Source: UBA2266 sp964406945
Lineage (GTDB): Bacteria > Planctomycetota > Phycisphaerae > Sedimentisphaerales > Anaerobacaceae
Direction: 5' to 3'
NCBI GenBank assembly: GCA_964406945.1
Contig: CAYOTO010000011.1
Span: 21,031-85,030, forward strand
DNA: 64,000 bases
Under the pieces are notes generated by a model. The model did not search any database. It saw only the letters and a program-made list of their open reading frames with translations, and was not told the DNA's origin. Both the position numbers and the translations under genes were made by a program. Below are positions 17,292 through 26,003 of the stretch, one piece after another; within the stretch, counting starts at the first letter, position 1, and each line of letters starts with the position of its first letter.

Positions 17292-17320
17292 TTGAAATCG
17301 GTGTCCGCGAAGTGTACAGT
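17292..17320 (+). promoter_or_regulatory. Probable promoter of the DUF5060 gene
   Basis: TTGAAA at 17292-17297, a 17-bp spacer and TACAGT at 17315-17320, in the 247-bp region between the divergent thioesterase and DUF5060 genes. AAAGGAG just before the ATG is a strong ribosome site. Confidence 0.45.
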
Positions 17321-17376
17321 ATACCCTATTCGCGAAACATCAACCACTTTCCAGTTGCAGTACAAAAGGAGAACTC

Positions 17377-20331
17377 ATGAGCACCAGACACACGACGAGA
17401 CTACCCCTGGCGGCGGCACTGCTGGTCGTTTTCACTGCTTCTATAGCTTTTCCGGCGGCGAAGATTACCGGCGAGCTTAAAAAATGGCACAGAGTTACTT
17501 TGACGTTCGACGGCCCGGCGACCAGTGAAACCGCCACGCCGAATCCGTTCATGGATTACCGGCTCAACGTAACATTCAAGCACGCCGGCTCCGGCAAGTC
17601 GTATCTGGTGCCGGGCTATTACGCAGCCGACGGCGATGCGGCAAACACCTCGGCGACCTCCGGCAACAAATGGCGGGTGCATTTCGCTCCCACCCAAACG
17701 GGCAAATGGAATTACTCGGTCTCGTTCAGAAAGGGCAAGAACGTTGCCGTGGCCGAAGGCGCCAACGCCGGTGAAGAAGCCGGATACATGGACGGCCAGA
17801 CCGGATCATTTTCGATAGCCCCCACCGACAAGACCGGCAGGGATATGCGGGCCAAAGGTCTGCTGCAGTACGTGGGCAAGCACCACCTGCAATTCGCCGA
17901 GACGGGCCAGTACTTCCTAAAGTGCGGCGCCGACGCTCCGGAGAATTTTCTTGCGTACGCCGATTTCGACGGTGACTTCAAGAACGACGGCCACAAGGAC
18001 AATCTGATCAAGACGTGGCAGCCGCATGTGAAAGACTGGAAGCCCGGGGACCCGACCTGGCGGGACGGCAAGGGCAAGGGAATTATCGGCGCGGTGAACT
18101 ACCTGGCCGCCGAAGGGATGAACGTCTTTTCCTTCATTCCGATGAATATCGCCGGCGACGACAGAAACGTCTTTCCCTATCTCGACTACGACGAACGCGA
18201 ACGCATGGACTGCTCGAAGCTGGACCAGTGGGAAATCGTGTTCGAGCACGGTAATTCCAGGGGCATGTACCTGCACTTCAAGACGCTCGAAACCGAGAAC
18301 GAGATGATCCTCGACAACGGCAACCTGGGGCCTCACCGCAAGTTGTACTATCGGGAGCTTATCGCCCGCTTCAGCCATCATCTGGCGTTGAACTGGAACC
18401 TCGGCGAGGAAATCAACAACGCAAGTCACGAGCAGAAAGTGGCCTGGGCCGATTACTTCTGGAGAACCGACCCCTACAAGCATCACATCGTGATTCACAA
18501 TATGGGCAATCCGCATTACGACTTGCTGGGCGATGCTTCGAAGCTTACGGGCTTTTCGCTGCAGACCAGCAGGCCCGACTTCAGTCAGGTCCACAGTCGT
18601 ACGCGTAATTACATCGACCGCTCGGTGGCCGCGGGCAAACCCTGGGTGGTTGCATGCGACGAACCCGGTGATGCCACACACGCGCTCATTACCGACGCGG
18701 AAGACCCCACCCACGACAATGCACGCAAGAACGCACTGTGGGGCAACATCATGGCCGGTGGAGCCGGTGTGGAGTGGTACTTCGGCTACAAGCATCCACA
18801 CAGCGACTTGACGTGCCAGGATTACCGCAGCCGGGCGAACATGTGGGATCAGTGCCGGTACGCTCTGGAATTCTTCGACAAATACGAGATTCCGTTCTGG
18901 GACATGAAATGCGAAGACGAGATGACCGCCGGCGACGACGACTACGTGCTCTGCAAGCCCGGCGAGGTCTATCTGGTTTATCTCAAGCACGGCGGCACGG
19001 TCGATCTGAATGTGACCGACGGCTCCTTCGAGTACGGCTGGTTCAATCCCCGCACCGGGGGCGATTTGAGCCGCACAGGCAAGGCCGACGCCAAAGTGCC
19101 GGCCAGCGCACCGGATAAGAACGACTGGCTTCTGGTAATCAGGGGTAAGGGCAGTCTCGAACTGACCGCCGAAGATACCGGACCGCCGCCCGTTGCCCCG
19201 ACCGCCGAGGGCACGCTGGCGTACAGCGCAATCCGGGATTTCAAAATAGTCTCCGGCAACGGCTTCGTCGAGGCCTACAAGGACAACGGGCACAACGCCC
19301 TGGCGATCAATCCGGATCGCCACAAGGACAAGTTCGGCGCCGCCGAGGTGAAATTCACCGGAGACTCCGGCCGGTACGACGTGGTGCTTACGACCATGAC
19401 CGAGACCGACGGCGAATCGACTTACAGGGTTTACATCGCGGGCAGGCGGGTCGGCGAATTCACCAATCCCAAGACGTCTCAGGACTATAAGCCCACGGCC
19501 AAAACATGGCCGAAGGTACAGGTCAACAAAGGCGACAAGCTGCGGGTGGAGTTCAATACGGCCACCAACAGCACCTCGAGGACGGGCAACCGCAAGGGCT
19601 ATTCGCGGGGCAGGTGGCTTTCCCTTTCATTCGTGCCCGAGGGCGCCGACAGTAAAAAAAAAGTAGCCGCTGAAAAACGGGACCTGAAATCCATCGCCGC
19701 AGGTGACATGAAGGTTTTCGAGGAGAAGGACGGACTCGTGGCGGTCGAGGCCGAAGATTTCGCCGCCCAGATGAAAACGGACGTCCGCAAGTGGTACGTT
19801 ACCGCGAAGAACAACACGCCCAGGATCAGTCCCGACGGCGACGACAATCACGCCGCTTCAGCCGGCGGCGGCGCTTACATTGAAATCCTGCCCGATACCA
19901 GAAGAACGCACAGCGATAAGCTGATCGCCGGCCAGAACTTCTGCAACGAACCCGGCAAACTGGCGGTCCTGCTGTATCCGGTGCTTTTCAACACAACCGG
20001 CAAATACTATGTCTGGGTGCGTGCCTATTCGACCGGCAGCGAGGACAACGGGCTGCACGTGGGAATCGACGGAACCTGGCCTTCGACTGGCCAGCGGCTC
20101 CAGTGGTGTGCCGGCAAAAACAGTTGGCGATGGGAGAGCAAACAGCGAACGCAAAAGAACCACTGCGGCGAAGATTACAAGATCTTCCTGGAGATTGCCG
20201 AGCCGGGCCTCCATACCATCGAATTCTCCATGCGCGAAGACGGCTTCGAGTTCGACAAATGGCTTATGACCAAAGACCGCAATTTCAAACGCCCCGAAGA
20301 CGCCGGACCCGCGGTGCGTGCCAAGAACTAA
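17377..20331 (+). CDS. Secreted DUF5060-domain glycoside-hydrolase-like protein
   Basis: A 984-residue secreted protein. Residues 1-27 are a signal peptide. About 30-150 is a DUF5060 beta-sandwich (W-H-R-V-T-L-T-F-D-G-P near 38, F-A-P-T-Q-T-G-K-W-N-Y near 104). About 165-510 is a TIM-barrel-like domain with Y-F-L-K-C-G-A-D-A-P-E-N-F near 178, W-N-L-G-E-E near 341 and A-C-D-E-P-G-D near 427, possible catalytic acid regions. About 515-590 resembles the putative collagen-binding C-terminal sandwich (V-L-C-K-P-G-E-V-Y-L-V-Y-L). Two further sandwich modules follow at about 610-760 and 785-975; the last opens with V-A-V-E-A-E-D-F-A, a common carbohydrate-binding module opening. Probably acts on a plant or algal polysaccharide; the substrate is unknown. 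A run of nine A at 19654-19662 lies in the linker before the last module. Confidence 0.85.
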   Translation: MSTRHTTRLPLAAALLVVFTASIAFPAAKITGELKKWHRVTLTFDGPATSETATPNPFMDYRLNVTFKHAGSGKSYLVPGYYAADGDAANTSATSGNKWRVHFAPTQTGKWNYSVSFRKGKNVAVAEGANAGEEAGYMDGQTGSFSIAPTDKTGRDMRAKGLLQYVGKHHLQFAETGQYFLKCGADAPENFLAYADFDGDFKNDGHKDNLIKTWQPHVKDWKPGDPTWRDGKGKGIIGAVNYLAAEGMNVFSFIPMNIAGDDRNVFPYLDYDERERMDCSKLDQWEIVFEHGNSRGMYLHFKTLETENEMILDNGNLGPHRKLYYRELIARFSHHLALNWNLGEEINNASHEQKVAWADYFWRTDPYKHHIVIHNMGNPHYDLLGDASKLTGFSLQTSRPDFSQVHSRTRNYIDRSVAAGKPWVVACDEPGDATHALITDAEDPTHDNARKNALWGNIMAGGAGVEWYFGYKHPHSDLTCQDYRSRANMWDQCRYALEFFDKYEIPFWDMKCEDEMTAGDDDYVLCKPGEVYLVYLKHGGTVDLNVTDGSFEYGWFNPRTGGDLSRTGKADAKVPASAPDKNDWLLVIRGKGSLELTAEDTGPPPVAPTAEGTLAYSAIRDFKIVSGNGFVEAYKDNGHNALAINPDRHKDKFGAAEVKFTGDSGRYDVVLTTMTETDGESTYRVYIAGRRVGEFTNPKTSQDYKPTAKTWPKVQVNKGDKLRVEFNTATNSTSRTGNRKGYSRGRWLSLSFVPEGADSKKKVAAEKRDLKSIAAGDMKVFEEKDGLVAVEAEDFAAQMKTDVRKWYVTAKNNTPRISPDGDDNHAASAGGGAYIEILPDTRRTHSDKLIAGQNFCNEPGKLAVLLYPVLFNTTGKYYVWVRAYSTGSEDNGLHVGIDGTWPSTGQRLQWCAGKNSWRWESKQRTQKNHCGEDYKIFLEIAEPGLHTIEFSMREDGFEFDKWLMTKDRNFKRPEDAGPAVRAKN

Positions 20332-20379
20332 GCCACACCGCCAGCATGGCGCAATACTACAGAGAGCCGATCCTGCCGT

Positions 20380-21864
20380 CTAGACGGTGTCATCGACACC
20401 AAAAACTCGGCGAAAATGAAATCCATAGATCGCAAGTGTGACGGCTAGATGAAGATGACGCGGATGCCGAAACGTCCCGAAAATCAGCTTCCAGTAATGG
20501 CGTCTGCCGGAGTCAATAATCCCAAGTCGCCAGAGAGATCTGACCAACGCCTTGATTTCAGAATGACGTATTCGCCGGCGCACGTTGGTCAGGGGCCGAT
20601 ACTCATCAAGAAATGTACGAACTCTGTCATAGAATTGGCTGGGAGTGTATATGGTGGTGACAATTCTGCGGTAGCCCGCCAGCAGGTCATCGTATTTCAT
20701 CTGGGGGACGAAATTCATGGAGAAATCTGTGTTGTCTCCTGAGACGTGCGGCAACAAACGGTCTTCGCTTCGCAGTCGACGGTACAGGTCCGTTCCCATT
20801 GGAGCATTGAGCAGTCCGACCATCGCAGTAACTATACCACTCTGTTCAATGAAATGAATCAAGTTGTCAAAAATTGATTCGCTGTCGCTGTCGAAGCCGA
20901 CAATAAAGCCGGCCTGTACCTGCATCCCGAAATGCTGGATTTTCTTTACACAAGCTACGAGATCGCGGCCGCAATTCTGACGCTTGTTGCATTCGGCGAG
21001 GCTTTCCTCGCTTGGGCTCTCAATACCCACGAAAACGCAGTCGAAACCCGCCCGGGCCATCAGAGTCATCAGCTCTTCATCGTCGGCAAGATTTATTGAG
21101 GCCTGCGTGTTAAATGTAAAGGGATGCTTGTGCTTGCGCATCCAGTCTATAATCCGAGGCAAAACCTCTCTTTTGAGTCTGGCGGCGTGGCCGATAAAAT
21201 TGTCGTCGACGAAGAAGACCTGGCCTCGCCATCCGGCTTCATAAAGGCGGTCGAGTTCCGCCAATACCTGGTCAGCCGTCTTAGTGCGTATTCTTCTACC
21301 GAACAATGCTGTTACGTTGCAGAAATCGCAGTCGAAGGGGCATCCACGTGAATACTGGATGCTCATGGTTGCGTACCGTCTCATTGACACGTTCGTCCAG
21401 CGAGGAATCGGTGTTTTGGTCAGATCGGCCCATCGTTCACTCTGGTATATATGCTTCGGCCGTCCATTACTCAGATCGCGCAGGAATGCCGGCAAGGTTA
21501 TCTCGGCCTCATTCAGGATCAGGTGGTCAATGTCGTCAAATTCCTCGGGAACGGCGGTAAATAACGGCCCACCGGCCACAATCGGCCGCTTGAGTTCCTT
21601 GCAGCGCTGGACGATCTTGTGGACAGACGGCTTCTGAATGTACATTGCTGAGATCAGGACATAGTCCGCCCATCGAATGTGCCGGTCGGACAGCCTCGTC
21701 GTCGCCATGTCGACAAGCTTCTGTTTCCATTCGGCAGGCAGCATGGCTGCGACCGTCAGAAGCCCGAGTGGGGGAAGTACGGCCTTATGGGAGGTGAACT
21801 TGAGGGCGTTTTTGAAACTCCAGAATGTGACCGGTCCTTCGGGGTTAATAAGAAGTATATTCAT
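20380..21864 (-). CDS. B12-binding radical SAM protein, HpnP-like (DUF4070)
   Basis: A 494-residue protein with an N-terminal cobalamin-binding domain (residues 1 to about 140; opening N-I-L-L-I-N-P-E-G-P-V-T-F-W-S-F). A radical SAM domain at about 165-380 carries the cluster motif C-P-F-D-C-D-F-C near residue 175. The C-terminal region of about 110 residues is of the DUF4070 type. The F-W-S-F, P-P-L-G-L-L-T-V-A-A-M-L-P and V-A-G-G-P-L-F-T segments are those of the group that contains HpnP, the hopanoid C-2 methylase. No hopanoid gene is near, and most members of the group have no known role, so a methylase of unknown substrate is the honest call. It stands alone on the minus strand. Confidence 0.85.
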   Translation of the reverse strand: MNILLINPEGPVTFWSFKNALKFTSHKAVLPPLGLLTVAAMLPAEWKQKLVDMATTRLSDRHIRWADYVLISAMYIQKPSVHKIVQRCKELKRPIVAGGPLFTAVPEEFDDIDHLILNEAEITLPAFLRDLSNGRPKHIYQSERWADLTKTPIPRWTNVSMRRYATMSIQYSRGCPFDCDFCNVTALFGRRIRTKTADQVLAELDRLYEAGWRGQVFFVDDNFIGHAARLKREVLPRIIDWMRKHKHPFTFNTQASINLADDEELMTLMARAGFDCVFVGIESPSEESLAECNKRQNCGRDLVACVKKIQHFGMQVQAGFIVGFDSDSESIFDNLIHFIEQSGIVTAMVGLLNAPMGTDLYRRLRSEDRLLPHVSGDNTDFSMNFVPQMKYDDLLAGYRRIVTTIYTPSQFYDRVRTFLDEYRPLTNVRRRIRHSEIKALVRSLWRLGIIDSGRRHYWKLIFGTFRHPRHLHLAVTLAIYGFHFRRVFGVDDTV

Positions 21865-22035
21865 GGCGGAGCCCTAACATGTACGCGCGTTTATCCCATG
21901 CAATGACGTGCTTTGCAGTTGATCAGCACAACTTGCGGGCGACAAAATTTATATATAAACATGCACATCAGCCTAAGTTCTTCGCCTTTTTGTGCAGCGC
22001 CAGCAGCTTCTCAGATGTTCACTGCCGGCTGTTTG

Positions 22036-23322
22036 TCAACAATATTGCGGTTGATTGCGCCTTTTGTTTCGCTTGCGTCGGCCGTGACGTGCCTTCTTTA
22101 CTCTTGAGTTGCTCTGATTCGCCTGTTCTGCGACTGTTGTCCGGGTTCTGGAGCTTGCAGCAGTCTTTTGTCCGGGGCAAGCGGCTCTGGTGGGCGACAA
22201 ACCTTCGCACTTCTGTGTTTTGATCTTACGTCCTATAAATTTGCCGACACTTTGAAGGTATTTCCGTTCTTCACTCGAAACGAACGTGATCGCATCACCG
22301 GTGGCGGCGGCTCGTCCGGTGCGACCTATGCGGTGCACGTAGTCTTCCGCGTGAGTCGGGACGTCGTAGTTGATGACATGGGATATCCCCTCCACGTCAA
22401 TACCCCGGGCAGCGATGTCGGTGGCGACCATGATATGGTACCGACCGCTGCGAAATCCGTCGAGTGCCCGCTGGCGCTGGTTTTGCGTCCGATCCGAGTG
22501 GATGGAAACCGCCACCAGGCCGGCCTTCTTGAGCTTGCGGCTTATCTTGTCAGCTCCGTACTTGGTTCGCGAGAATACGAGCACGCTATACATCTGCCAG
22601 TCGTTGATGATGCGCAGCAGCAGATCCATCTTCTGTGACTTGTCTACTTCATAGAAATGTTGGCTGATCGTGTCAATAGGGTTGCGCGGCCTGCCTATCT
22701 GGATGACTGTCGGTGATTGCAGCATGTTACCGGCCATACTCCTGACCTCCGGTGATATGGTCGCCGAGAACAGCAGAGTCTGCCGCTTTTGGGGAAGGCT
22801 GCCCACGATTCGCCGCACGTCATTTATAAAGCCCATATCGAGCATCCGGTCAGCTTCATCCAGCACGAGAACTGAAACACTTCCGAGGTTGATAGTACCG
22901 CGCTCGATGTGATCAATCAGACGCCCCGGTGTTGCCACCACAATATCAACTCCGCGACGCAATGCGCTTATCTGATTATCGATGCTGACACCGCCATAAA
23001 CAGCCTGTGTCTTCAGATTCAGAAATCTCCCGTAACCGTTCACCGATCTCTCTATTTGAACGGCCAGCTCACGTGTGGGCGTCAGAATCAAAGATCTGAT
23101 TGCCGGCTGTTTTCTCGAGCCGTTCTGACGACTGAGCCGATCAAGTAATGGCAGCACAAAAGCCGCCGTCTTGCCGGTGCCCGTCTGAGCACAACCTATA
23201 ATGTCGCCCCCGGCAATAGCCGCGGGTATCGCTCGAGACTGTATTTCTGTTGGGGCCGTGTAGCCCGTTGCCAGTATCCCCTGAACAAGGGGATCCGATA
23301 AACCGAATGTCCTAAATGCCAT
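22036..23322 (-). CDS. rhlE: DEAD-box RNA helicase, RhlE type
   Basis: A 428-residue ATP-dependent RNA helicase. Motifs in order: Q motif T-E-I-Q near residue 26, A-Q-T-G-T-G-K-T (I) near 45, P-T-R-E-L-A (Ia) near 82, T-P-G-R (Ib) near 132, D-E-A-D (II) near 155, S-A-T (III) near 187, A-R-G-I-D (V) near 300 and H-R-I-G-R-T-G-R (VI) near 328. A basic tail of about 60 residues rich in R, K and N follows the core (residues 370-428) and probably binds RNA. A cold-shock gene lies 540 bp upstream on the same strand, a common pairing of function (RNA unwinding in the cold) though not one operon. Confidence 0.94.
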   Translation of the reverse strand: MAFRTFGLSDPLVQGILATGYTAPTEIQSRAIPAAIAGGDIIGCAQTGTGKTAAFVLPLLDRLSRQNGSRKQPAIRSLILTPTRELAVQIERSVNGYGRFLNLKTQAVYGGVSIDNQISALRRGVDIVVATPGRLIDHIERGTINLGSVSVLVLDEADRMLDMGFINDVRRIVGSLPQKRQTLLFSATISPEVRSMAGNMLQSPTVIQIGRPRNPIDTISQHFYEVDKSQKMDLLLRIINDWQMYSVLVFSRTKYGADKISRKLKKAGLVAVSIHSDRTQNQRQRALDGFRSGRYHIMVATDIAARGIDVEGISHVINYDVPTHAEDYVHRIGRTGRAAATGDAITFVSSEERKYLQSVGKFIGRKIKTQKCEGLSPTRAACPGQKTAASSRTRTTVAEQANQSNSRVKKARHGRRKRNKRRNQPQYC

Positions 23323-23485
23323 TAAATAATCCTGAAAAAAAGCAATCGCGGAAAAGCGACTGAATGGTCTATAATCTGTTTTGATATGCTTGCCACAGAC
23401 TGCTTACACCGCCACCGTGGCTGTATATGTGCGAATTGAACAGTTCCTGAATAACTGTCGTAGACGGACACCTGCCGCGTCTTAT
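23323..23485. other. Leader region of the helicase gene
   Basis: No gene is supported. It presumably carries the helicase promoter and leader on the minus strand. Confidence 0.4.
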
Positions 23486-23674
23486 TCAAGTGCGATGATG
23501 ATAAGGGCCCTTTCGAAGCCGCTCACTTTTTGTCTGGTCCAAATGCACATGACAATAAGACTCGTGATTGTATATGCTCAGGCGCCGGTTACAGCCCGGA
23601 AAGATACACCTTCTTCCAGTTGCTGAAGTCTTCAACGGTTTCTTCACTATTGCTCCAGTTTGACTAATCAGCAC
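23486..23674 (-). CDS. Small putative zinc-binding protein (C-x4-C ... C-x2-H)
   Basis: A 62-residue frame starting at a GTG. Residues 23-44 read C-I-F-P-G-C-N-R-R-L-S then I-Y-N-H-E-S-Y-C-H-V-H, giving C-x4-C-x13-C-x2-H-like spacing with an L-S-I-Y-N core. This looks like a small treble-clef or zinc-ribbon unit of a kind seen in short bacterial regulatory proteins. The ribosome site (AGGAT) is weak and no database check was possible. It lies between the cold-shock gene and the helicase on the same strand, beyond the cold-shock terminator. Confidence 0.4.
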   Translation of the reverse strand: MLISQTGAIVKKPLKTSATGRRCIFPGCNRRLSIYNHESYCHVHLDQTKSERLRKGPYHHRT

Positions 23675-23805
23675 AGCAAAATATCCTGTCTGACCATCCG
23701 GATATGGTTTTTGTCCATGTTCACTGGAAGAAATCCCGACTCCCTGGCGAACGCTTTGAGAACCGTCAGAAGAGGAACTTGGATGGATTTTATGGAAACG
23801 GGGTT

Positions 23806-23837
23806 AGAAAAGAGGCTCCGCTTCCGGCGGAGCCTCA
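23806..23837 (-). terminator. Rho-independent terminator of the cold-shock gene
   Basis: A perfect 10-bp stem GAGGCTCCGC / GCGGAGCCTC (arms 23812-23821 and 23827-23836). On the minus strand it is followed by TCTTTTC, 24 bp after the cold-shock stop. Confidence 0.85.
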
Positions 23838-23860
23838 GATTTCTTACGTTTCCGCGGTAC

Positions 23861-24067
23861 TCAGACCGGTTTGACGAGCGTTGCGCAGGGGCCCTTCTTG
23901 CCCTGACCTTCCTCGTACTCAACCGCCTGATTCTCGCTCAGACTACCGTATCCACCGCCCGCCTGTATCTCCGAGTGATGAACAAACAGGTCTTTGCCGC
24001 CTTCGTCAGGCGTGATAAACCCGTAGCCTTTACTGTCGTTGAACCACTTTACTTTGCCGGTGCTCAT
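23861..24067 (-). CDS. cspA: Cold-shock domain protein
   Basis: A 68-residue CspA-family RNA chaperone with both RNA-binding motifs: K-G-Y-G-F-I (RNP1) near residue 13 and D-L-F-V-H-H-S-E (RNP2) near 26. The N-terminal S-T-G-K-V-K-W-F-N opening is canonical and length is standard. The G-G-G-Y-G-S-L insertion in the middle is slightly longer than usual. It is monocistronic with its own terminator. A 5' leader of the long cold-shock kind could lie in 24068-24330 on the minus strand, but no structure was verified. Confidence 0.95.
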   Translation of the reverse strand: MSTGKVKWFNDSKGYGFITPDEGGKDLFVHHSEIQAGGGYGSLSENQAVEYEEGQGKKGPCATLVKPV

Positions 24068-24567
24068 TTACAATACTCCCAAAAACCCATATCTGGGTCA
24101 AACACTATGTCTCTCGCAATTAAGAATGAATGCTCGGAAAACAAGCCGTCAAATCTGCAGAAAAGAGAATACCCCGGGAGAGAACTCAAGATATGCCCAA
24201 TTACCACATATACGCTAACTCGGCAGATAAAGCTCACAAAATATCCTTTTTTTTCTAAAAAGCTTGCGTCGAGCGGCCTGCAGCTTGAATTCCTTGGTGT
24301 ATTTGCGGTACTTCGCCATTGATCTGACATTTCCCATATGACTTCATAAACGCTCTTTTGGTCTGCCCCCTTTCTCGGTCCAGTGCCTATGAGAGGAGTC
24401 CTTCACATCCTTCATTTCGTCGATAGGTAAAGACAGCGACAAGAAGGCTCCCCTTCGGATTTGCGGATTGCAAACTCAGCCAAATCCCGAGGCGATCCAG
24501 ATAAAACACGCCTACCATCATGCCGATAAATGATTGCGGCTCTGTGCTGCCGCGATTGGGGGGCTTG
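24068..24567. other. Intergenic region between cspA and the small lipoprotein
   Basis: No convincing coding frame. It should contain the cspA promoter and leader (minus strand) and the leader of the small lipoprotein (plus strand). Short open frames across it lack ribosome sites. Confidence 0.5.
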
Positions 24568-24696
24568 ATGAGAGTACTCGGACTGTTTATCGTCTGCACA
24601 GCGCTTGGTTACGCGGCCACGGGCTGCACGCAGTACTGGTACGACCCGGACAGGACATTCGAGACGTGCAGAGAGGATGTAAGAGACTGCCGCTGA
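24568..24696 (+). CDS. Small lipoprotein, possibly a frameshifted remnant
   Basis: A 42-residue peptide: M-R-V-L-G-L-F-I-V-C-T-A-L-G-Y-A-A-T-G-C gives a lipoprotein signal with an A-T-G-C lipobox (cysteine 20), then T-Q-Y-W-Y-D-P-D-R-T-F-E-T-C-R-E-D and a final C-R. A GGGGGG stretch precedes the ATG. The frame stops at 24694-24696, but one of the other two frames continues from about 24685 to 24809 with L-P-L-R-V-K-R-Q-D-P and Y-G-I-A-G-P-L-A-P-G-S-N. I recall that order of segments (T-Q-Y-W-Y ... C ... L-P-L-R-V-K-R) from longer small planctomycete lipoproteins, so an internal deletion with a frame change is possible. Function unknown. Confidence 0.55.
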   Translation: MRVLGLFIVCTALGYAATGCTQYWYDPDRTFETCREDVRDCR

Positions 24697-24819
24697 GGGT
24701 AAAACGTCAGGACCCCGTCGGTTTCTACTCTGAACCGTACGGCATTGCCGGTCCGCTCGCGCCGGGCAGTAATTTATTGAGCACCAGATACGACCGCTGG
24801 CGGCCATGACGAAGCCGGG

Positions 24820-25755
24820 CTACTGCTCTTTTTGGAGTCTTATGGCGTCGAGTATTTCCTGGCCGCCTGCGCCGAGCAGTTCCGCGGCCAGGGTTTCGGC
24901 ACAATCGGCCGCGACCTCGACCGGCGCCTGTGCGGACCGCCGCACGTAGTTTGCCGCTTCCACGTCGCTTAGAACCGCCTCAATCGTGATAATTTCATCG
25001 TTTATGACCGCGCGCACACCCAGCGGTATGCTGCATCCGCCGTGCAGGGCCGCCAGAACGACCCGCTCGGCCTCGGCGGTTACGCGCGTGTTGCGGTCGT
25101 CCAGTTTGCCGACGGACTCGGCAAGTTCGGCGTCGTCGGCCCGAATCTGAATCGCCAGGGCGCCCTGACCCGGCGCCGGTATGAATTGTTCGGGATTGAG
25201 CACGGCCGAAATTCTCTCGGAAAGCCCCAGCCGGTTCAGTCCCGCACAGGCAAGGACCGCCGCGTCGACATCTCCGGCATCGACTTTGGAAATCCGGGTC
25301 TCAACGTTTCCTCTCAGCGGTACGCAGTTCAAATCCGGCCTGAGGTGCTTCAACTGCGCGATACGCCGCAGGCTCGAAGTGCCCACGGTCGCACCCTCGG
25401 GCAGATCCTCCAGGCCCGTGTCCTGTTGGCGGGCGACCAGCGCATCGGCGACCGATTCGCGCACGGGCATTGCGGCGACCACCAGGCCGTCGGCCGCGGC
25501 TGTTGGCAAATCCTTCAGGCTGTGGACGGCCACATCGCCCCGCCCGTCCAGCAAAGCGCCTTCGACCTCCGAGGTAAAAAAGCCCACCGAATTACTCTTA
25601 TAGAGGAAATCGCTCCTATCCCTGTCGCCCTTCGTGGAAATCGTAACAATCGAGATTTCCCAGCCGGGCATGATTTTTCGCAGCAGTTCTCGGACGTACT
25701 CGGCCTGGGCCAGCGCCAGTTTACTGCCTCTGCTGGCTATGCGCACTGCACTCAT
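24820..25755 (-). CDS. hemC: Porphobilinogen deaminase HemC
   Basis: A 311-residue enzyme that polymerises four porphobilinogens to hydroxymethylbilane. It has R-I-A-S-R-G-S-K-L-A-L-A-Q at the start, the catalytic-aspartate segment G-D-V-A-V-H-S-L-K-D-L-P-T near 77, G-T-S-S-L-R-R near 125, P-L-R-G-N-V-E-T-R near 145 and the dipyrromethane-cofactor cysteine in H-G-G-C-S-I-P-L near 238. The chosen ATG at 25755 has AGGAGC upstream; an in-frame extension would add 23 unrelated residues. It is divergent from the ahb operon across 248 bp. It feeds the CobA-HemD protein encoded at 32.5-33.9 kb. Confidence 0.95.
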   Translation of the reverse strand: MSAVRIASRGSKLALAQAEYVRELLRKIMPGWEISIVTISTKGDRDRSDFLYKSNSVGFFTSEVEGALLDGRGDVAVHSLKDLPTAAADGLVVAAMPVRESVADALVARQQDTGLEDLPEGATVGTSSLRRIAQLKHLRPDLNCVPLRGNVETRISKVDAGDVDAAVLACAGLNRLGLSERISAVLNPEQFIPAPGQGALAIQIRADDAELAESVGKLDDRNTRVTAEAERVVLAALHGGCSIPLGVRAVINDEIITIEAVLSDVEAANYVRRSAQAPVEVAADCAETLAAELLGAGGQEILDAIRLQKEQ

Positions 25756-25887
25756 TAACGGCTCCTGAAAGCTCCATAGGACATTATTATCTGAACTTCT
25801 ACGCCAGAAACGCGGTAGATTCAAGCGTTTTTACGCATCCTGCAACCGCGATTATCGCCATTGGGACCACATAAAGCCGATGTGTCC

Positions 25888-25916
25888 TTGAGGCGGACAG
25901 CCTTATGCGTTAAAAT
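25888..25916 (+). promoter_or_regulatory. Probable promoter of the ahbB-hemX-hemA-ahbD-ahbC operon
   Basis: TTGAGG at 25888-25893, a 17-bp spacer and TAAAAT at 25911-25916; the ahbB start codon lies 88 bp downstream. Confidence 0.5.
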
Positions 25917-26003
25917 ATACCAGATCGGTAGTGTTTTGCCGGTTGTGGCAAGCACGAGCCATTTTTGATCCGGATATCCCTCCGGGACCGCCCTTCCGCG
26001 ATT

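Noticed and set aside
20416..20427. Palindrome CCGTCTAGACGG near the end of the radical SAM gene (at 20376-20387)
   Set aside because: It overlaps the stop codon region, occurs once and is not in a promoter; chance is likely.
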